A stretch of 59,780 bases of DNA from Gracilaria vermiculophylla (GCA_019155205.2 JAHNZQ020000004.1:36347-96126); one strand, 5' to 3'; shown: positions 1 to 10,966, numbered from the stretch's first letter. Translations and numbers: made by a program. Notes: a model not told the origin generated them from the sequence alone.

Positions 1-240
1 GTCAACAACGTTGACAACATTCGTTTTTTTAAGTAAAATTCAACATTTCAATGCAATTCTTGAGCAAAAGTTCTTTTACCTTAAGCCCCCTACTAATTCA
101 ATCCGCGTTATTTAGACTTGCTAGATTATTTAAACTCTATTACGAAACTGCCCCTTTAACAGATGTCACCTTATTCTGTCTGCTGTTTAAGTGGGTGTTG
201 AAAACGTTCTGAGAGTTTAAAAATTTTTAGAATTAGTCGA

Positions 241-345
241 GCTCCCGAAGGAGTTTTTGAGTTTTTAGAAACTCAGCGAGGTTCGAACTCAGGATTAGTT
301 GCTCGCATGTAGTCTGATGACCACTGAGCTGCTGTGATAGCTCAG
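241..345 (-). other. tRNA-like segment with box A and box B motifs
   Basis: Read on the minus strand, the sequence has CAGCTCAGTGGTCA, close to the tRNA box A (D-arm), and about 40 bases later GAGTTCGAACCTC, close to box B (T-arm). Both are RNA polymerase III internal promoter elements. A full cloverleaf with a matching acceptor stem is not evident, so this is a tRNA-derived or SINE-like sequence rather than a tRNA gene. Related copies lie at 795-890 (plus) and 44215-44310 (minus), each at the same place in a piggyBac 3' end. The copy here has the best box B. Confidence 0.5.
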
Positions 346-468
346 GACGTGTTCTACAACTATTTATTGTTCACAGGCAATCCCGCATAACAGGTTTTTA
401 AATTTAAAAGTTCCAAAATATTGGCCTACGGGTCAAATTCCAGTTTTTTATCATTAATTTTGCGTGAT

Positions 469-521
469 GGTGCGCTGACCTCATATGAGGTTAATTTGAC
501 CTCATATGAGGTCAGCGCACC
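469..521. repeat. 53-bp near-perfect palindrome with TGACCTCAT half-sites
   Basis: The two arms begin GGTGCGCTGACCTCA and end TGAGGTCAGCGCACC, around a short AT spacer. Each arm itself contains a smaller palindrome of the ACCTCATATGAGGT type, so the region could form a large hairpin or two nested ones. Diverged versions occur at the equivalent places in PB2 (about 640-675) and PB3 (about 44430-44475), and a related motif is found at the far end of PB2 (3385-3425). It is most simply the inverted terminal or subterminal repeat of the piggyBac family. Confidence 0.8.
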
Positions 522-599
522 GGTCGGATAGACACTAGGCACGGATTTCGAGTAACACTTGGGAGCAAAGCACAGTCAAGCCTTGTACAAAGTAGTCTT

Positions 600-1135
600 T
601 TTTATTATCTAATGTATCTGGCCGAGGAAATGATCTTCTATGAGGTCAAATTCACCTCACATGAGGTCAGGTCACAATCACGCAGAATTAAAAATATAAA
701 ATTGGAATTTGATTCTGAGGCCGATACATTGCAAATTTTTAATTTAAAAACCTGTTCTCCAGGATTGCTTGTGAAGAATAAATAGTTGTAGAGCACGCCA
801 TAAGCTATCACAGCAGCTCAGTGGTCATCAGATCACATGCGAGCACCAAATCTTGAGTTCAAACCTCACTGAATTTCTAGAAACTCAAAATCTCTTATGA
901 GAGCTCGACAAATTCTAAACATATTAAAATTCCCAGAACGTGTTCAATACCCACTTAAATAGCAGATAGAATAAAGTGGAATCTGTCAAAGGACCAGTTT
1001 CGTATTAGATATCAAATACTTTAGCGAGTTAAAAAATACTGATTGAATTATTAAGAAACTTGAGGAAAAAGAACTTTTGCTCAATTTTTGCAATAAAATG
1101 TAGAAGTTCAATTAAAAAACAAATGTTTTCGACGT
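600..1135 (-). repeat. 3' terminal region of piggyBac-like element PB2, inverted copy of 1-540
   Basis: Reverse-complement homology to 1-540 runs over almost the whole stretch, so 1-1135 forms one large imperfect inverted repeat with a central spacer of roughly 70 bases. The minus-strand transposase PB2 ends just to the right. This is the same arrangement as PB3 with 43951-44490. It contains its own tRNA-like segment. Confidence 0.7.
795..890 (+). other. tRNA-like segment in the PB2 3' end
   Basis: This is the plus-strand counterpart of 241-345. It has CAGCTCAGTGGTCATC (box A-like) followed at about the same spacing by GAGTTCAAACCTC (box B-like, with one change in the TTCGA core). It is a tRNA-derived segment and not a tRNA gene, because no paired acceptor stem is visible. 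Confidence 0.45.
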
Positions 1136-1199
1136 TTTTTACATCTCTTTTGGATATAACGCTTAAATATATCGTAAAACATCTCATTTCGTTTTCATA

Positions 1200-2990
1200 A
1201 ATAATATATGTTACTACCAGTTTTGAATAAAGATACTTCTTCTTCTTTCCTTCAATAGCATCCAGAACATAAAAACTTCGGTTTCGTATTACCTCTGCAA
1301 TGATAGCATCGTCCTTGATGTAAGGCTTTTGTAATCATTCCATTTTTTTGTTTTTTTTTCTTCTCTTAGTTTGCATTAAATGCAAACCAGTGCCAGCAAT
1401 CATTAGCTGTTCATTAATATTTTCATTTTCCGTCTCATTTGTTTTCATTAAACCAGTGTTGTTCCAATTATTTTCTATTAACTCATCAGCCAGCTCGAAA
1501 TAAAACTGGTGTGGAATTTTAACGCTCCTAATTATGTATCCTGCTTTATACAGTTTCCATGCATCCACAATGCAATTTGCTAAAAGGGAGCAATTGACTG
1601 CAAGTGACCATTTTTTCTCTTCTATTTTTTTTTCAAGGTTTAAATCATATTATTGGCTTCTGTTCTGGCGATCAATCATTGAACATTCTTGAAATATTCT
1701 TCAGAAAGCTAAGGAATTGCAACCTCAAATTAAATTTTCGTAGAAATAGTTCCCTCTTGTCCCCATTTCTCCCTAACAATAGAGGTACCTGGATTAACCA
1801 TGCTCGAGGTTGAAATAAAGTACTTTCTGTCTCGATCCATGTACATCACGGCCATTATGGCACTATTGGGGTTTGTGTTCCTTAAAGTGATTTTAGATAA
1901 GTGTTTCATGGAAAATTCCGGAGATGCATTTTTTATTACTCCAGAAAGTCTCAACCCTTTTTCCATGAGTGCTTTAGCGGTGTTGACAGATGCAAGAAAA
2001 GAATCAGCGCGTACCAAATGATCGGATCCAAACCACGGTTGTACTAAACGGAGTAGAAAAGCCGTTCCATGAGGATTATCGGAATCAAAATCCTATTCCC
2101 GATTATAAGCACCCATATTAAGTTCAATATTCAGCGTTATAGCACTTCGTTCACAACAAACAGCTTTCATTTCAAGACCGTTTTCGGGCTTTCTATCCAT
2201 TGCTGTATAATGGGGAAGCCCCACATCAATCCAATAACCTCCTAATCCGTACCACCGTGACATTCCTTCGTCACACACATAAAGCATGTGATGGCATGAC
2301 AAGAGAAACGCGATGATTGTGGACTGAAATCACAAAATCGACTATGAAGGACCATTTTACGATTCCGTGCTCTTCAGTCACACTATTTTCACTAAAACAT
2401 TTGCAACTTCTGAACGATTCAAATCAATTTCGTGACATACCAAGCCAAATGTAAGGTTGTGGAATAAAATTGGAAAATAGATCAATGCTCCAAAGATCGC
2501 GTCTGTTCGAAAACTCAATAAGAGTCATTAAAATAGGAACTCCGAAAATTTTGAGCACCTCCCCTCTTGATGTCCTCTGAGCGCCTTTTCTTTCTAGTCG
2601 GACATTGGTTCTGCTCACGATAAATTACAAATGATGCATGGGAAACATCCAGAAAAAGAAATCCAATGCAGTCATTTATGAAGAAGCGTTACGTGGTGAG
2701 AGAATTTTTTTCCGGGCCAATAGCATTCCACTGACGCATTTGCATCACCCATTCAGAGAACCCTGCGTCCAACAAGTTTCCCATTTCCGACCATGGGCAA
2801 TATTTGATTGAAAGATTAAATGCAGATTTTGATTATCTGGCTGCTCTTGGAAATTTTGCATACACGGTGGTGTAACAATAGCTTCACCTTCAGCAGTTTC
2901 GATGTTATTTGGGTCAATGGCATGATTTTGTTCTTCTGCAGCATGCAGGATCTCGTGAACACCGATACCGAGATTGATACCGGACAAATA
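1200..2990 (-). pseudogene. piggyBac-type transposase (DDE_Tnp_1_7 family), broken
   Basis: This is the remnant of a cut-and-paste transposase. The minus-strand frames align in order with PB3. They comprise an N-terminal acidic stretch (2987-2745), a middle part near 2620-2424 with the FSNRRDLWSI block, a VDEGMS-like block near 2270, and a catalytic-core segment (2017-1730) with RADSFLASVNTAKAL. The last resembles the family motif around the second catalytic aspartate. Next come a helical part (1568-1335) and a short Cys/His-rich tail near 1230-1330, typical of piggyBac C-termini. Frameshifts and stops separate the pieces, so no intact product is possible. The family call rests on gene order, motifs and agreement of two copies. 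Ends are approximate. Confidence 0.8.
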
Positions 2991-3741
2991 TAGAGAAACA
3001 TGTTTCTCACAGTTGGATAAACGGAAGTTTACCGTGAAGAATATGATATTTCATTTGTCGATTCTGCGAACATCAACATTTTTAACTATTCCTCAGACAG
3101 TAGTAGAGTACCACAAATATTCATGATAGCGTTGGCTTCCGCGTCATTAGAAACCAGGCGAGCGCGATTGCTGACAGTTTTCCCAGCAGTTCAGCGAGAA
3201 TCGGTGCACAATGTCATAGTTTACGAATGTTGCTGACTGCTTTGATTGATGTAACAGTCCTGATTCACCTTTGTTTGTTGTGGACACAGTTCAGCGCTGC
3301 CGGCATCGACAACATGATATGGATATTAGGACAAAAAAAGGGAAAAGTTTTAATGATTTCACAAAATCAAAAAACAATTAAAATTGATCTCAAATGAGGT
3401 CACCTGACCTCGTATTAGGTGGCTGATCAGATAGAACCTAGGTTCTCTCAACGCTCTATACACTATATTTCACGGTCGGCTCGTGAAGCTGCGTTATGAA
3501 GGGAAGGATACCGTGATGGTTTACATTGACCACATCACACCATGTTATTGTAGGTAGACTGGAGGGGATATCCTGAAAAGGCAGCCGAGAAGTACTTGCC
3601 TAGTGTCAAATATTGACTGATTTATTGAATTTTATAACACTTCCGTCCAGTAGGATATACTTGGGGCCAAAGGACCTTCCTTACGGGTGCTATAAAAATC
3701 AAGGAGAAGAAGATTTTTAAGAAGTGGAAAAACAGTTCAAC

Positions 3742-4415
3742 ATGCCTATCATGAAACCGTCGAGACCCGATACGTTTGATGGCGGCCATGATGCTTTGAC
3801 TTGTCGTGCATGGTTGCAATCCTTTGATAAATATCTTCGTCTCGTTCAAGTTGGGCAAGATGTTGAAATTGATGCACGTACTGCAGTCGATTTTGCATGG
3901 ACGTGTATGACGGATACCGTTGCTAACTGATTGTCTACCCTGGTATTAGAATAAAAGGTACCGCTTACATGGGAATCGATTAAAATAAGTGCCGGGAACG
4001 CGTCTGTGCCCAAAGACAATAATTTTTTATAGCACGAGACAGACTCTATACGCTAAAGCAGAATATCAATGTAGCTATCTACTTGTCTGATTTTTGAAAC
4101 ATTGTGATCGACATTCCAGGGATACGTGACTCCGAGAAGCTGGCTAGATTTACCGAAAGGTTAAAGCCTCATATTCTCCAGGAGGTTCGCAAAGCCAGTC
4201 CAACAATATTTGAAGAAGCAGAGAAGATTGCGCCAGACGTCGACGGAACTTTCTATGGTCCAGGATTCTTCTCCATATGCAAATTCGGATTCAATACAGT
4301 TTTTCAGAACGGACCACATCCCATGGATATTGGGAATGTTCAAAGGCAAAATAATCAGCGAGAAATGATTGCTGAGCAAATAAGAGATTTGAAAAACAAT
4401 GCCTGTTTTCTTTGA
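3742..4415 (+). pseudogene. Gag of Ty3/Gypsy element A
   Basis: The frame starting at the ATG at 3742 has a capsid-like beginning (PDTFDGGHDALTCRAWLQSF and on). It has the W-L-x-x-F pattern of retrotransposon Gag proteins, which form the particle that packages element RNA. It stops at 3930. The later frame at 4104-4415 carries the second half of a Gag capsid (RFTERLKPHILQEVRKA, then EEAEKIA) and a PMDIGN linker typical just before the zinc knuckle. The CCHC knuckle itself is not clear. Stops and at least one frame change make it a pseudogene. Confidence 0.7.
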
Positions 4416-4779
4416 CATACACCTGAATACCGTCCGTGAAAACACTAAAATGGAAAGAACCAGCAGAAGCGAAAGACTTTCCAGGAGAACAAATATCGAA
4501 ACGAGCTGGACTCCTGAGAATGACCCGCGTTCTCAGGAAAACTGAGTGATCCACCTAAAAGAATCGTAAACATTCAAGTTGGACAAGCAGAGATTGTGAT
4601 CAACCGCATGGGGACCGCGTTGTATTCTCTAAAGCACATATTGAAGGCCTTGAAAAGGGAAGAGTGCCGGGATGCGCCAAATAGCTCAAGTGCAGAGTCA
4701 AGTGCCATGATTAGGAGTCGTGGTGAAAACATCCCTACGGGAAGACCTATACCCGTAGCACTTTTACTCGTACTGGTTC

Positions 4780-5110
4780 GTACCATGAATGGACTCAGCG
4801 TGAAAGTTTTGAAAGATGATGGATGTAATACTAACGTGGTAAGCAGAGAGTTTCTGGCTAAGTATAGAAGCAGAAATATCTTTGACGTTTCTCAGGAATG
4901 CATTACAGTTGACCAATTTTAGAAAGGAACAAAGGAAGAACCATTGGAAGTTATACTTTATGGGAGTTAACAACTTGGAGCTCATAACTGTACGTCCAAT
5001 TGGGTCGTTTCCAGTTGCAGCTATGATGTTCTGTTAGGAATGCCGTGGAATGTTTCCCAAAATCCAACAATCGATTGTGGACAGAGTATTGTGAAGGTTG
5101 GCCCGGATTT
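4780..5110 (+). pseudogene. Retropepsin-like protease of element A
   Basis: The frame reads VKVLKDDGCNTNVVS, which matches the active-site strand of Ty3/Gypsy aspartic proteases, normally D-S/T-G-A. Here it reads D-D-G-C at 4815-4826, so the second position is altered. Later YDVLLGMPW followed by NPTIDC matches the family C-terminal motif. The protease would cleave the Gag-Pol polyprotein. A stop at about 4920 and a frame change separate the two halves. Confidence 0.65.
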
Positions 5111-5450
5111 TAATCCAGCGATTCAAAAGAATGACGGGAGCCTTAAAGAAATAAATGTAGGTGTGAAAAATTTTCGAATAATTATGAGAAAGAACAAGAT
5201 GAAAGTTAAACTGTTTCAAGGTAAGATCCGAGAGGTTAAGCATTTGGAGGGAGAAAAGCTCTTTAAGAAGAATGCTCAATTGAAGCGACTGCTTGCAGAA
5301 TTCGAGTCTGTTTTCACAACAGAGTTACCGGCTGGTTTTCCACCAAAGAGAACCGTTGACAATGAGATCCAAGTTGGAGAAGACTCAAACCCTCCTTACC
5401 TTCCGTCATTCTAGCTGTCCCCTGTCGAGTTGGAAGGAGCAAAATAAAAT

Positions 5451-6235
5451 GTGAAAAAGTTGCTTAAATCAGGTACAATAAGACCAATCAAATCACTGTA
5501 TGGAGCTTCGTTATTTTTCGTGAAATTAAACGGAAAATTAAGAGGAATCCTATACTACGGAGCACTTAATCGAATCCTTAAGAAAAGCAACGCTTCCAAC
5601 CCGAAATCTGATGAGATTTTTTATAGGCTTGGGGGAGCAAAATTTTTCCCCATGATAGATCTAAAGACTGGATTCCATCAAATGCGGGTGAAGTCAGAAG
5701 ATATCGAGAAGACTCCGTTCAACACAAAGTACGGGCAGTTTGAGTATCTTGTTATGCCCATGGGGCTTTATAATGCTCCTGTGAATTTTGAAACGTTGAT
5801 GAACAAGCTCTTTTATGATTTTATTAATGACTTTCTGGTGCTCTTTATGGATGATCTCCCGATTTTCAGTAAAGATGAAGCAATTCACTTAAAGCATTTG
5901 AAAACTGTATTCCGTCGATTGAAAGAAAATAAGTTGTTTGTGTCCCCAGAGAAGTGTGAGTTCATGAAATCAGATATGAACTTGCAAGGATTCCTTTTCG
6001 GTAAGAACGGACTGAGAGGTAACCCACCTAAGGGCACTGAAGACTTAGCCGAAGCCGAAATCCTTGTATTAAGTTCGAAGTTTTCTGGGACTACTGCAAT
6101 TCTGTCAATATTTCGTACCAAAATATTCAGAAGTTGCTGCTCTATTGACGAATCTGCCAAAGAAATATCAATGTATCGAGAAATGGAATGAAAAATGTGA
6201 TGAAGCCTTTCAAAAGTTAAAGGAAGCAATCATAA
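5451..6235 (+). pseudogene. Reverse transcriptase of element A
   Basis: This is one of the best-kept frames in the window, uninterrupted from 5451 to 6191. It contains the fingers motif (KSLYGASLFFVK), MIDLKTGFHQ, the EKTPFNTKYGQFEYLVMPMG block, and FMDD at the catalytic YxDD position. HLKHLKTVFRRLKENKL and the PEKCEF motif follow, all diagnostic of Ty3/Gypsy RT. Near 6060 the frame slips and RSFLGLLQFCQYFVPKYSE and KWNEKCDEAFQKLKEAI continue in another frame up to about 6235. There the sequence runs into the Tc1/mariner insertion. The catalytic pair is intact although the element is dead. Confidence 0.85.
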
Positions 6236-6347
6236 ATGTACAGATTGTTTCAAAAACATACGACATGCTGTGAAATATCAAAAAACTACCGAATGTATAC
6301 TGTACCCCTACAAAAATGGGTTTCAGAAAAAAGTAAAGGCAAAACCC

Positions 6348-7432
6348 GTTTCAAAAACATATGATCATCAATAAAAAAATCTTTACTGCACGACGCTCAA
6401 TAGTTTTTTTGGAATCAGATTTGCTGTATAACGCTAATGCAACGTTTTGGCATCGAGTTGATGTACGTTTCTCTAGTTGAAACTGTTCTAGATTTCTAGA
6501 AATTTTTAATACAGTTTTTGAGTTCAAAAACTGTCTGAAATTGCCTTCCATGCGCATAAGCCATCCCCACCAACAATCCCCATACATTTTCGATTGGGTT
6601 CAAATCTGGTGAGCGCGCCGGCCACTCTAAAACATATACTTCAGACTCCTGTAGCCTATTTTTTATTAAAGATGAAGTGTGTACAGGCGCATTATTCTGT
6701 TGGAAAATGAAGTTTTCTTCATGAAAACATAAAGCAAACGGTAGCAAATAATAATATAGAACTTCTTGATATTTTTCCGCATTCATGTTTGTTTCAATGA
6801 AGGAGATTTCTATTAGACCTTTTTCAGAAATGCCTGCCCAAACCATTACAGAACCTCCAACGTAATGCCTGGTATAAAACTCATAACGTTCCTTACGAAG
6901 ATCGTGCCAATAGAATTGGTAGGAATCTGGTTCGTCCAAATTGGACTTTTTTCAATCAGTAAAAATAACATTTTCCCATTCTTTTTTCCAGTAGGCTTTT
7001 CCAGCACACCTGAAAACCCTCTTTTGATTGTGATGGTTTTGGAGAAAGGAAGTGTTTTCAATTGTTTTATATTTAAATAAATATTTGCGGTTTTTCTGCC
7101 TCCATATAGTAGATGTAGAAACGTTGAGTTTGAGATTAATTCCAATTTTTTTACACGATGCTTTTCCTTCGCACCAATCTCTCTTAATTCCTCTCTTAGC
7201 TGCTGGGATGAGCTTCTTTGGGAGTCCCGGAGATTGTTTTGAGCCATATAGAGTCGTGTTTTTGAGAAAAGTAACAATTGTGACCCTAGAACGCTTTGAT
7301 TTTCTAGCGATAGTACTGTTATAATGTTTCTCGGCGTTTAACTAAACAATTTGAAGCTGTTCTTGCTTGGAAAGTTGCGGGCCTTAAGCCATTTTTACTA
7401 GAAAGAAGATGATGTACATATCGTTTTGAAAC
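6348..7432 (-). mobile_element. Tc1/mariner DNA transposon nested in element A
   Basis: The element is bounded by inverted ends: GTTTCAAAAACATATGATCA at 6348-6367 and its diverged reverse complement at 7408-7432 (GATGATGTACATATCGTTTT and on). It holds a minus-strand transposase. Retrotransposon domains continue on either side (RT-RNase H connection before, RNase H start after), so it inserted into element A. A further copy of the terminal motif lies at 6248-6265, so the exact left boundary is uncertain. TA duplication was not resolved. Confidence 0.75.
6496..7277 (-). pseudogene. Tc1-type transposase (DD34E), inactive
   Basis: Two overlapping frames together give a Tc1-like transposase. The N-terminal part has the helix-turn-helix and GRKTANIYLN region (7277-6960). 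The catalytic part (6939-6496) has HYVGGSVMVWAGIS, the NNAPVHTS block and WPARSPDLNPIENVW. The first catalytic Asp is at 6955-6957 but is followed directly by a TGA where the family has Glu. The second catalytic residue is Asn (AAT at 6694-6696) instead of Asp. The final Glu at 6589-6591 is 34 residues further on, giving the DD34E spacing. A frameshift near 6900 is also needed. It would have cut and pasted the element but cannot now. Confidence 0.85.
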
Positions 7433-7499
7433 GATTCTACATAGACCATGTGCAAAATCCAGTCTACACTGCTTTTATGGCAAACTTTTGAAAGGTAAT

Positions 7500-8490
7500 A
7501 TGTTTTTAAAGCGCACTGTATCATTTGTGGTATCGCCAGATTCGAGCAAGCTGGTCAGATGTCACATAGATGCTTCACAGACCGCTGCTGGTGGAACTTT
7601 GACACAAACCCTAAACCAACCCCGAATCGTAAGAGTTACCAGAGATGAGATGGGGCTCATTGTCTATAGACTTTATCGTAAGCTTACCGAAGTCAAAAGG
7701 TGGGTTTGATGCGATAACGACATGGGTTGATCCGTGTTCCAGAAGAGTTCATTTCTTAAGTTGCACTATTAATGACACAGCTGAAGACAGTGCAAATGCC
7801 GTCTTCACAAACAAGTTTAAGCACCATGGAATGACGGATAGCATAACCACGGACCGAGATCCAAAGTTCATATCCACGTTCTGGGTGCGTCTGATTAAGC
7901 TTTGTGAAATTACGTTTAAACCTTCTACGAGCAAAATTCCGCAGACTGATGGAGCGACTGAAATCATGAACAGAACGCTTGAAATTTATCTACGCTGTTG
8001 TTTCTCTTACGATCAAATTTACTAGGATGAACTGCTGCCTGCATCTGAGTCTGCATAAAACTCTGTAGTGTCTGATGATGTTGGGATGTCACCGTTTGAA
8101 TTGGATCTGGGATGGGCACCAAAGTCTCGGCTTGACATGCTTTCTGGAAAAGAAATACCAGTGCAAAATGTGAAAGAATTTTAAGTGAATGGTAAAAGCC
8201 TCCTTTGATGATGCACAGTACTCTTACAAAATTGCAAAAGCTTGCCAAGGTGCATATTCTTTTACGAAGTATCGGTCTCCTTGAGATGAAGTTGGAGAAA
8301 AAGTTTGGTTCAACAGTTCATTATTCACGGATGCCTATGTGAAGTCTCAAGAATCTGATAATTTAAATGCCAGAAGATTCAGCCCTTTCCTAATTGTGAA
8401 GTTAATTGGAAAGAATGCTTTGAAGCTTGAGCTCCCTGATCATATCAAGATTCATCCTATAGTTCATGTCCGCCATAAAATATCTCAATA
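7500..8490 (+). pseudogene. RNase H start fused to integrase of element A
   Basis: HIDASQTAAGGTLTQ at about 7560-7610 is the beginning of the Ty3/Gypsy RNase H domain. After only about 15 residues the sequence jumps to the integrase core. That core (7645-8025) has IDFIVSLPKSKGGFDAIT, TDRDPKF with the second catalytic Asp, and PQTDGATEIMNRTLE with the catalytic Glu. From about 8290 to 8490 a frame with KVWFNSSLF, RRFSPFLIVKLIGKNALKLE and HPIVHVRH matches the integrase C-terminal module. A weaker downstream frame up to about 8690 may be a decayed extension. The missing RNase H and zinc-finger parts point to an internal deletion. Confidence 0.8.
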
Positions 8491-8799
8491 GAGACAATTA
8501 GGTGATATAGATGCATCTGTTACACCACGACCAGAACCGGTACAAATAAAAGATGGCGAAGAATATGATGTTGCAGCTATTCCCATGCACAGAAGAAGCG
8601 GAAAGAGATATCCGATTTTGACTACTCTGAAAGGAGAGTCCACTTACGATGCTGAGTTTTTAAGCAAAAAAATCATTTGTTCATAAAGATGGTACCATTA
8701 TTGGAGTATGGCAGGAATATATTTACCAAGCGAAAATATGTCTGCTATATCATTGACGAAGACGTCAATAGTCCTGAGAAGGGAAATGTGTGACAAACT

Positions 8800-10960
8800 G
8801 TTTACGAGCTACATTTTATTAATTCATTTTGTCGTCAAAAGATAGTTTATCGACATATCAAGAAGTGCCTGGAAGTTTTCCAGCTCAGCTTTCTGCGCTG
8901 GACAACTTACAATTTTTTTTCTAGATTCCTCCAAAAAACAACAATACAAAGTGTATTTAAAGGCTTGGTGCTCTCGATTAACAAGGGCACCAGGCTACTC
9001 AGTTAAAGTTTTATTGAACCTAACTTCTATCAACTCCTATTCATGTCATTCCTCGTTTTTTTCACTCTTCGGTCTGCCCTCAAAGCTCGAAACAAAGAGC
9101 ACTCTTAAATATGTCGGAGCAAAGTCTACAAGCTAGAATAAATTGCGATTCAATTCTCCTGCCCGTGCTCCGCGGAAAACTGGCGTGGGTTCTAAGGTTC
9201 CTTGAAGTACAAGATTATTACGACCAATAACATGTCCCCAAAATATAGCAACGATGTTTGTTCTATCGATTTTTCTGATAAATAGCTGGGGTTTAGGGTG
9301 TTCTAAACTTGTCACCGGTATCATTAAGATTCACGATGATCCGCTTTCCAGAGCTTATGGTTACCCACAGATCATTCTTGAGCTACTTAAAAGAATTGGA
9401 GATTTGGACTTGCTCAGCATCAAAGCGGAATAATTCTGCAGCTGGATAAACTGGTACTAACACATATTTTAAGAATACGCTTGACGTCAACCTTTTTGTG
9501 ATGTATACGATGGAAAAGACCCAAATGAGATCATGATTTTGAATTAGGCTACAGCTGCTCGTGAGCACTCGTTGCGCTAAAATTTGAGGTGCACTCAATT
9601 AGAAAAATCCATCCAAATTGTTGCCTTAGTCATGGTTCCAGAGTACTTTAAAAACTTCAATTCTTACTATATATATGTTCACTCGGTGAGCTGCTGTAAC
9701 AGTTGCAGTTTATGTCAAACAAATCAAGCTCCCGAGGATTAAATTATTGTATTGAATCATCGCTAGTAATTTCTCCTTGATGTTTCCGTATTCTCTTCCC
9801 GATTCCAGGTCATTTCGGGAGGTCTAATATTGAATTCATTGCCCCAACCTGTTTTTGAGCCTCTCTTGCTGCGTAATCTTTTTCGTAAAATGGTTCCTAA
9901 TCACAGATTTTACCATTTGGTGGATATTGCCACCTGATAAGCTGATACTCGTTGGCAATAATCATTGTAAACGAGTTATTCTTTAGCACTAAATTAGTTG
10001 CTTCTTTCCGAAAACTAGTCGACGACCAAAATTGAAAACTGATTCCTGCCCCATAAGAATGACACAAATCTTGGGTAGGTGAACTCCGAGAATCCACACT
10101 CATATTTTGATAATCCTGGCTTTTTCGCAGCATGTGCTTCTTCCTTCATAGCCTGGTTTGCATGCATTGTAGCACATTCCCTCCTGGAGCACTGGGTACG
10201 GTCTTGTACGTGAGGTTAAAAATAAGCCTTCAGAAACAGCCTGAAAGACTAAAACCATGATACATGAGGTCTAAATAATTATCGCGTCTGGGAAAAAATG
10301 TTTTCAAAGAGCGCCGCACTGCTCGTGCAGGATAATTTAGGATGCTTGCGACTGTTAATATTGTACTTAAATACTTTTAACTTCTAAGAATAACCGCAAA
10401 ATCTTTCATACTTTTTGGGTTACAACGCGATGTACATTACCGACCATCTGACTTGTGTTAATTTTTTAACATCAAAGCGATAGAAAAATCTCCGTTCTCT
10501 TTAAAAAAAAATCATTCTCATAAAATAGTAAGTACGTGTGTCGATATTTTGAAATTCAGAAGAGACACTGAACTACTTGGAATATTCGTATATGATGTCT
10601 AGTTCTGTTTCGTTAATCATTGATGCCCTAGTAGAGGAGGCCATATAGAGGAAAGGTTTTCCAATCAAAAATATCACAAGGAGTTTTGTTTTAAGACGAC
10701 TCGTTCCGAACTACAACTGAAAGAATCTCTTGTTTCATTACCTCTTGTGCGATATTTATATGATTTTGGCTCCTCTGCTGCCTGTCATTTTGAATTCAAT
10801 GCCACCAAACTGGGAATAAACCACTACCAACGTATGCATTTTATAGTTGGAACCGCCTGTACACTCACGCCAACTACGTAAGACCACATTGCATTGTGTG
10901 TCAAAATTTGCACCTCGAAAGCTGTAAAATGTAAAACAAGGATTGGTTGATTAGTGTGAT
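8800..10960. other. No recognised gene
   Basis: AT-rich sequence with only short open frames in all directions. Two minus-strand frames (9133-9324 and 9897-10133) look somewhat protein-like, but I do not recognise them and they have no supporting copy. A motif near 9690 (GTGAGCTGCTGTAACAG) weakly resembles the tRNA-like segment of the piggyBac ends. Nothing else is supported. Confidence 0.5.
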
Positions 10961-10966
10961 ACCTTC

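Larger units (their letters stand above)
1..540 (+). mobile_element. 3' terminal region of a piggyBac-like element (PB1), body outside the window
   Basis: This stretch is a diverged direct copy of 43951-44490, which lies immediately downstream of the piggyBac transposase PB3. It is also an inverted copy of 600-1135, which lies downstream of the minus-strand transposase PB2. Its position behind two transposase copies implies that it is the 3' subterminal region of a third, plus-oriented element whose transposase lies left of the window. It holds a tRNA-like segment and ends in a 53-base palindrome. No coding potential was seen. Membership of the piggyBac element, rather than of a separate repeat, is inferred from the constant position in all three copies. 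Confidence 0.65.
620..3440 (-). mobile_element. piggyBac-like DNA transposon PB2, degenerate
   Basis: The element is bounded by related outward-reading ends. On the left, TGACCTCA-type palindromes lie at about 640-675. On the right at 3385-3425, similar GAGGTCA and TGACCTC blocks are followed by a GATAGAACCTAGG stretch that resembles the GATAGACACTAGG seen at the end of PB1. Between them lie the minus-strand transposase remnant (2990 to 1200) and about 400 bases of 5' sequence without a clear gene. A TTAA target duplication, usual for piggyBac, could not be placed with confidence. The element sits tail-to-tail with PB1 and in inverse orientation to PB3. Confidence 0.6.
3480..8800 (+). mobile_element. 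Ty3/Gypsy retrotransposon A, degenerate, with nested Tc1/mariner
   Basis: The domains occur in the Ty3/Gypsy order gag, aspartic protease, reverse transcriptase, start of RNase H, integrase core and integrase C-terminus, all on the plus strand. RNase H is cut short and joined to the integrase core, so most of RNase H and the integrase zinc finger are missing. A Tc1/mariner element interrupts it between the RT-RNase H connection and the RNase H start. No LTR pair could be recognised, so both ends are approximate. The base composition is more AT-rich than elements B to E, suggesting a different lineage or age. Confidence 0.75.

Noticed and set aside
3385..3425. TGACCTC motifs as hormone-receptor response elements
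   Set aside because: They coincide with the piggyBac ends in every copy, so a transposon terminal repeat is the simpler explanation.
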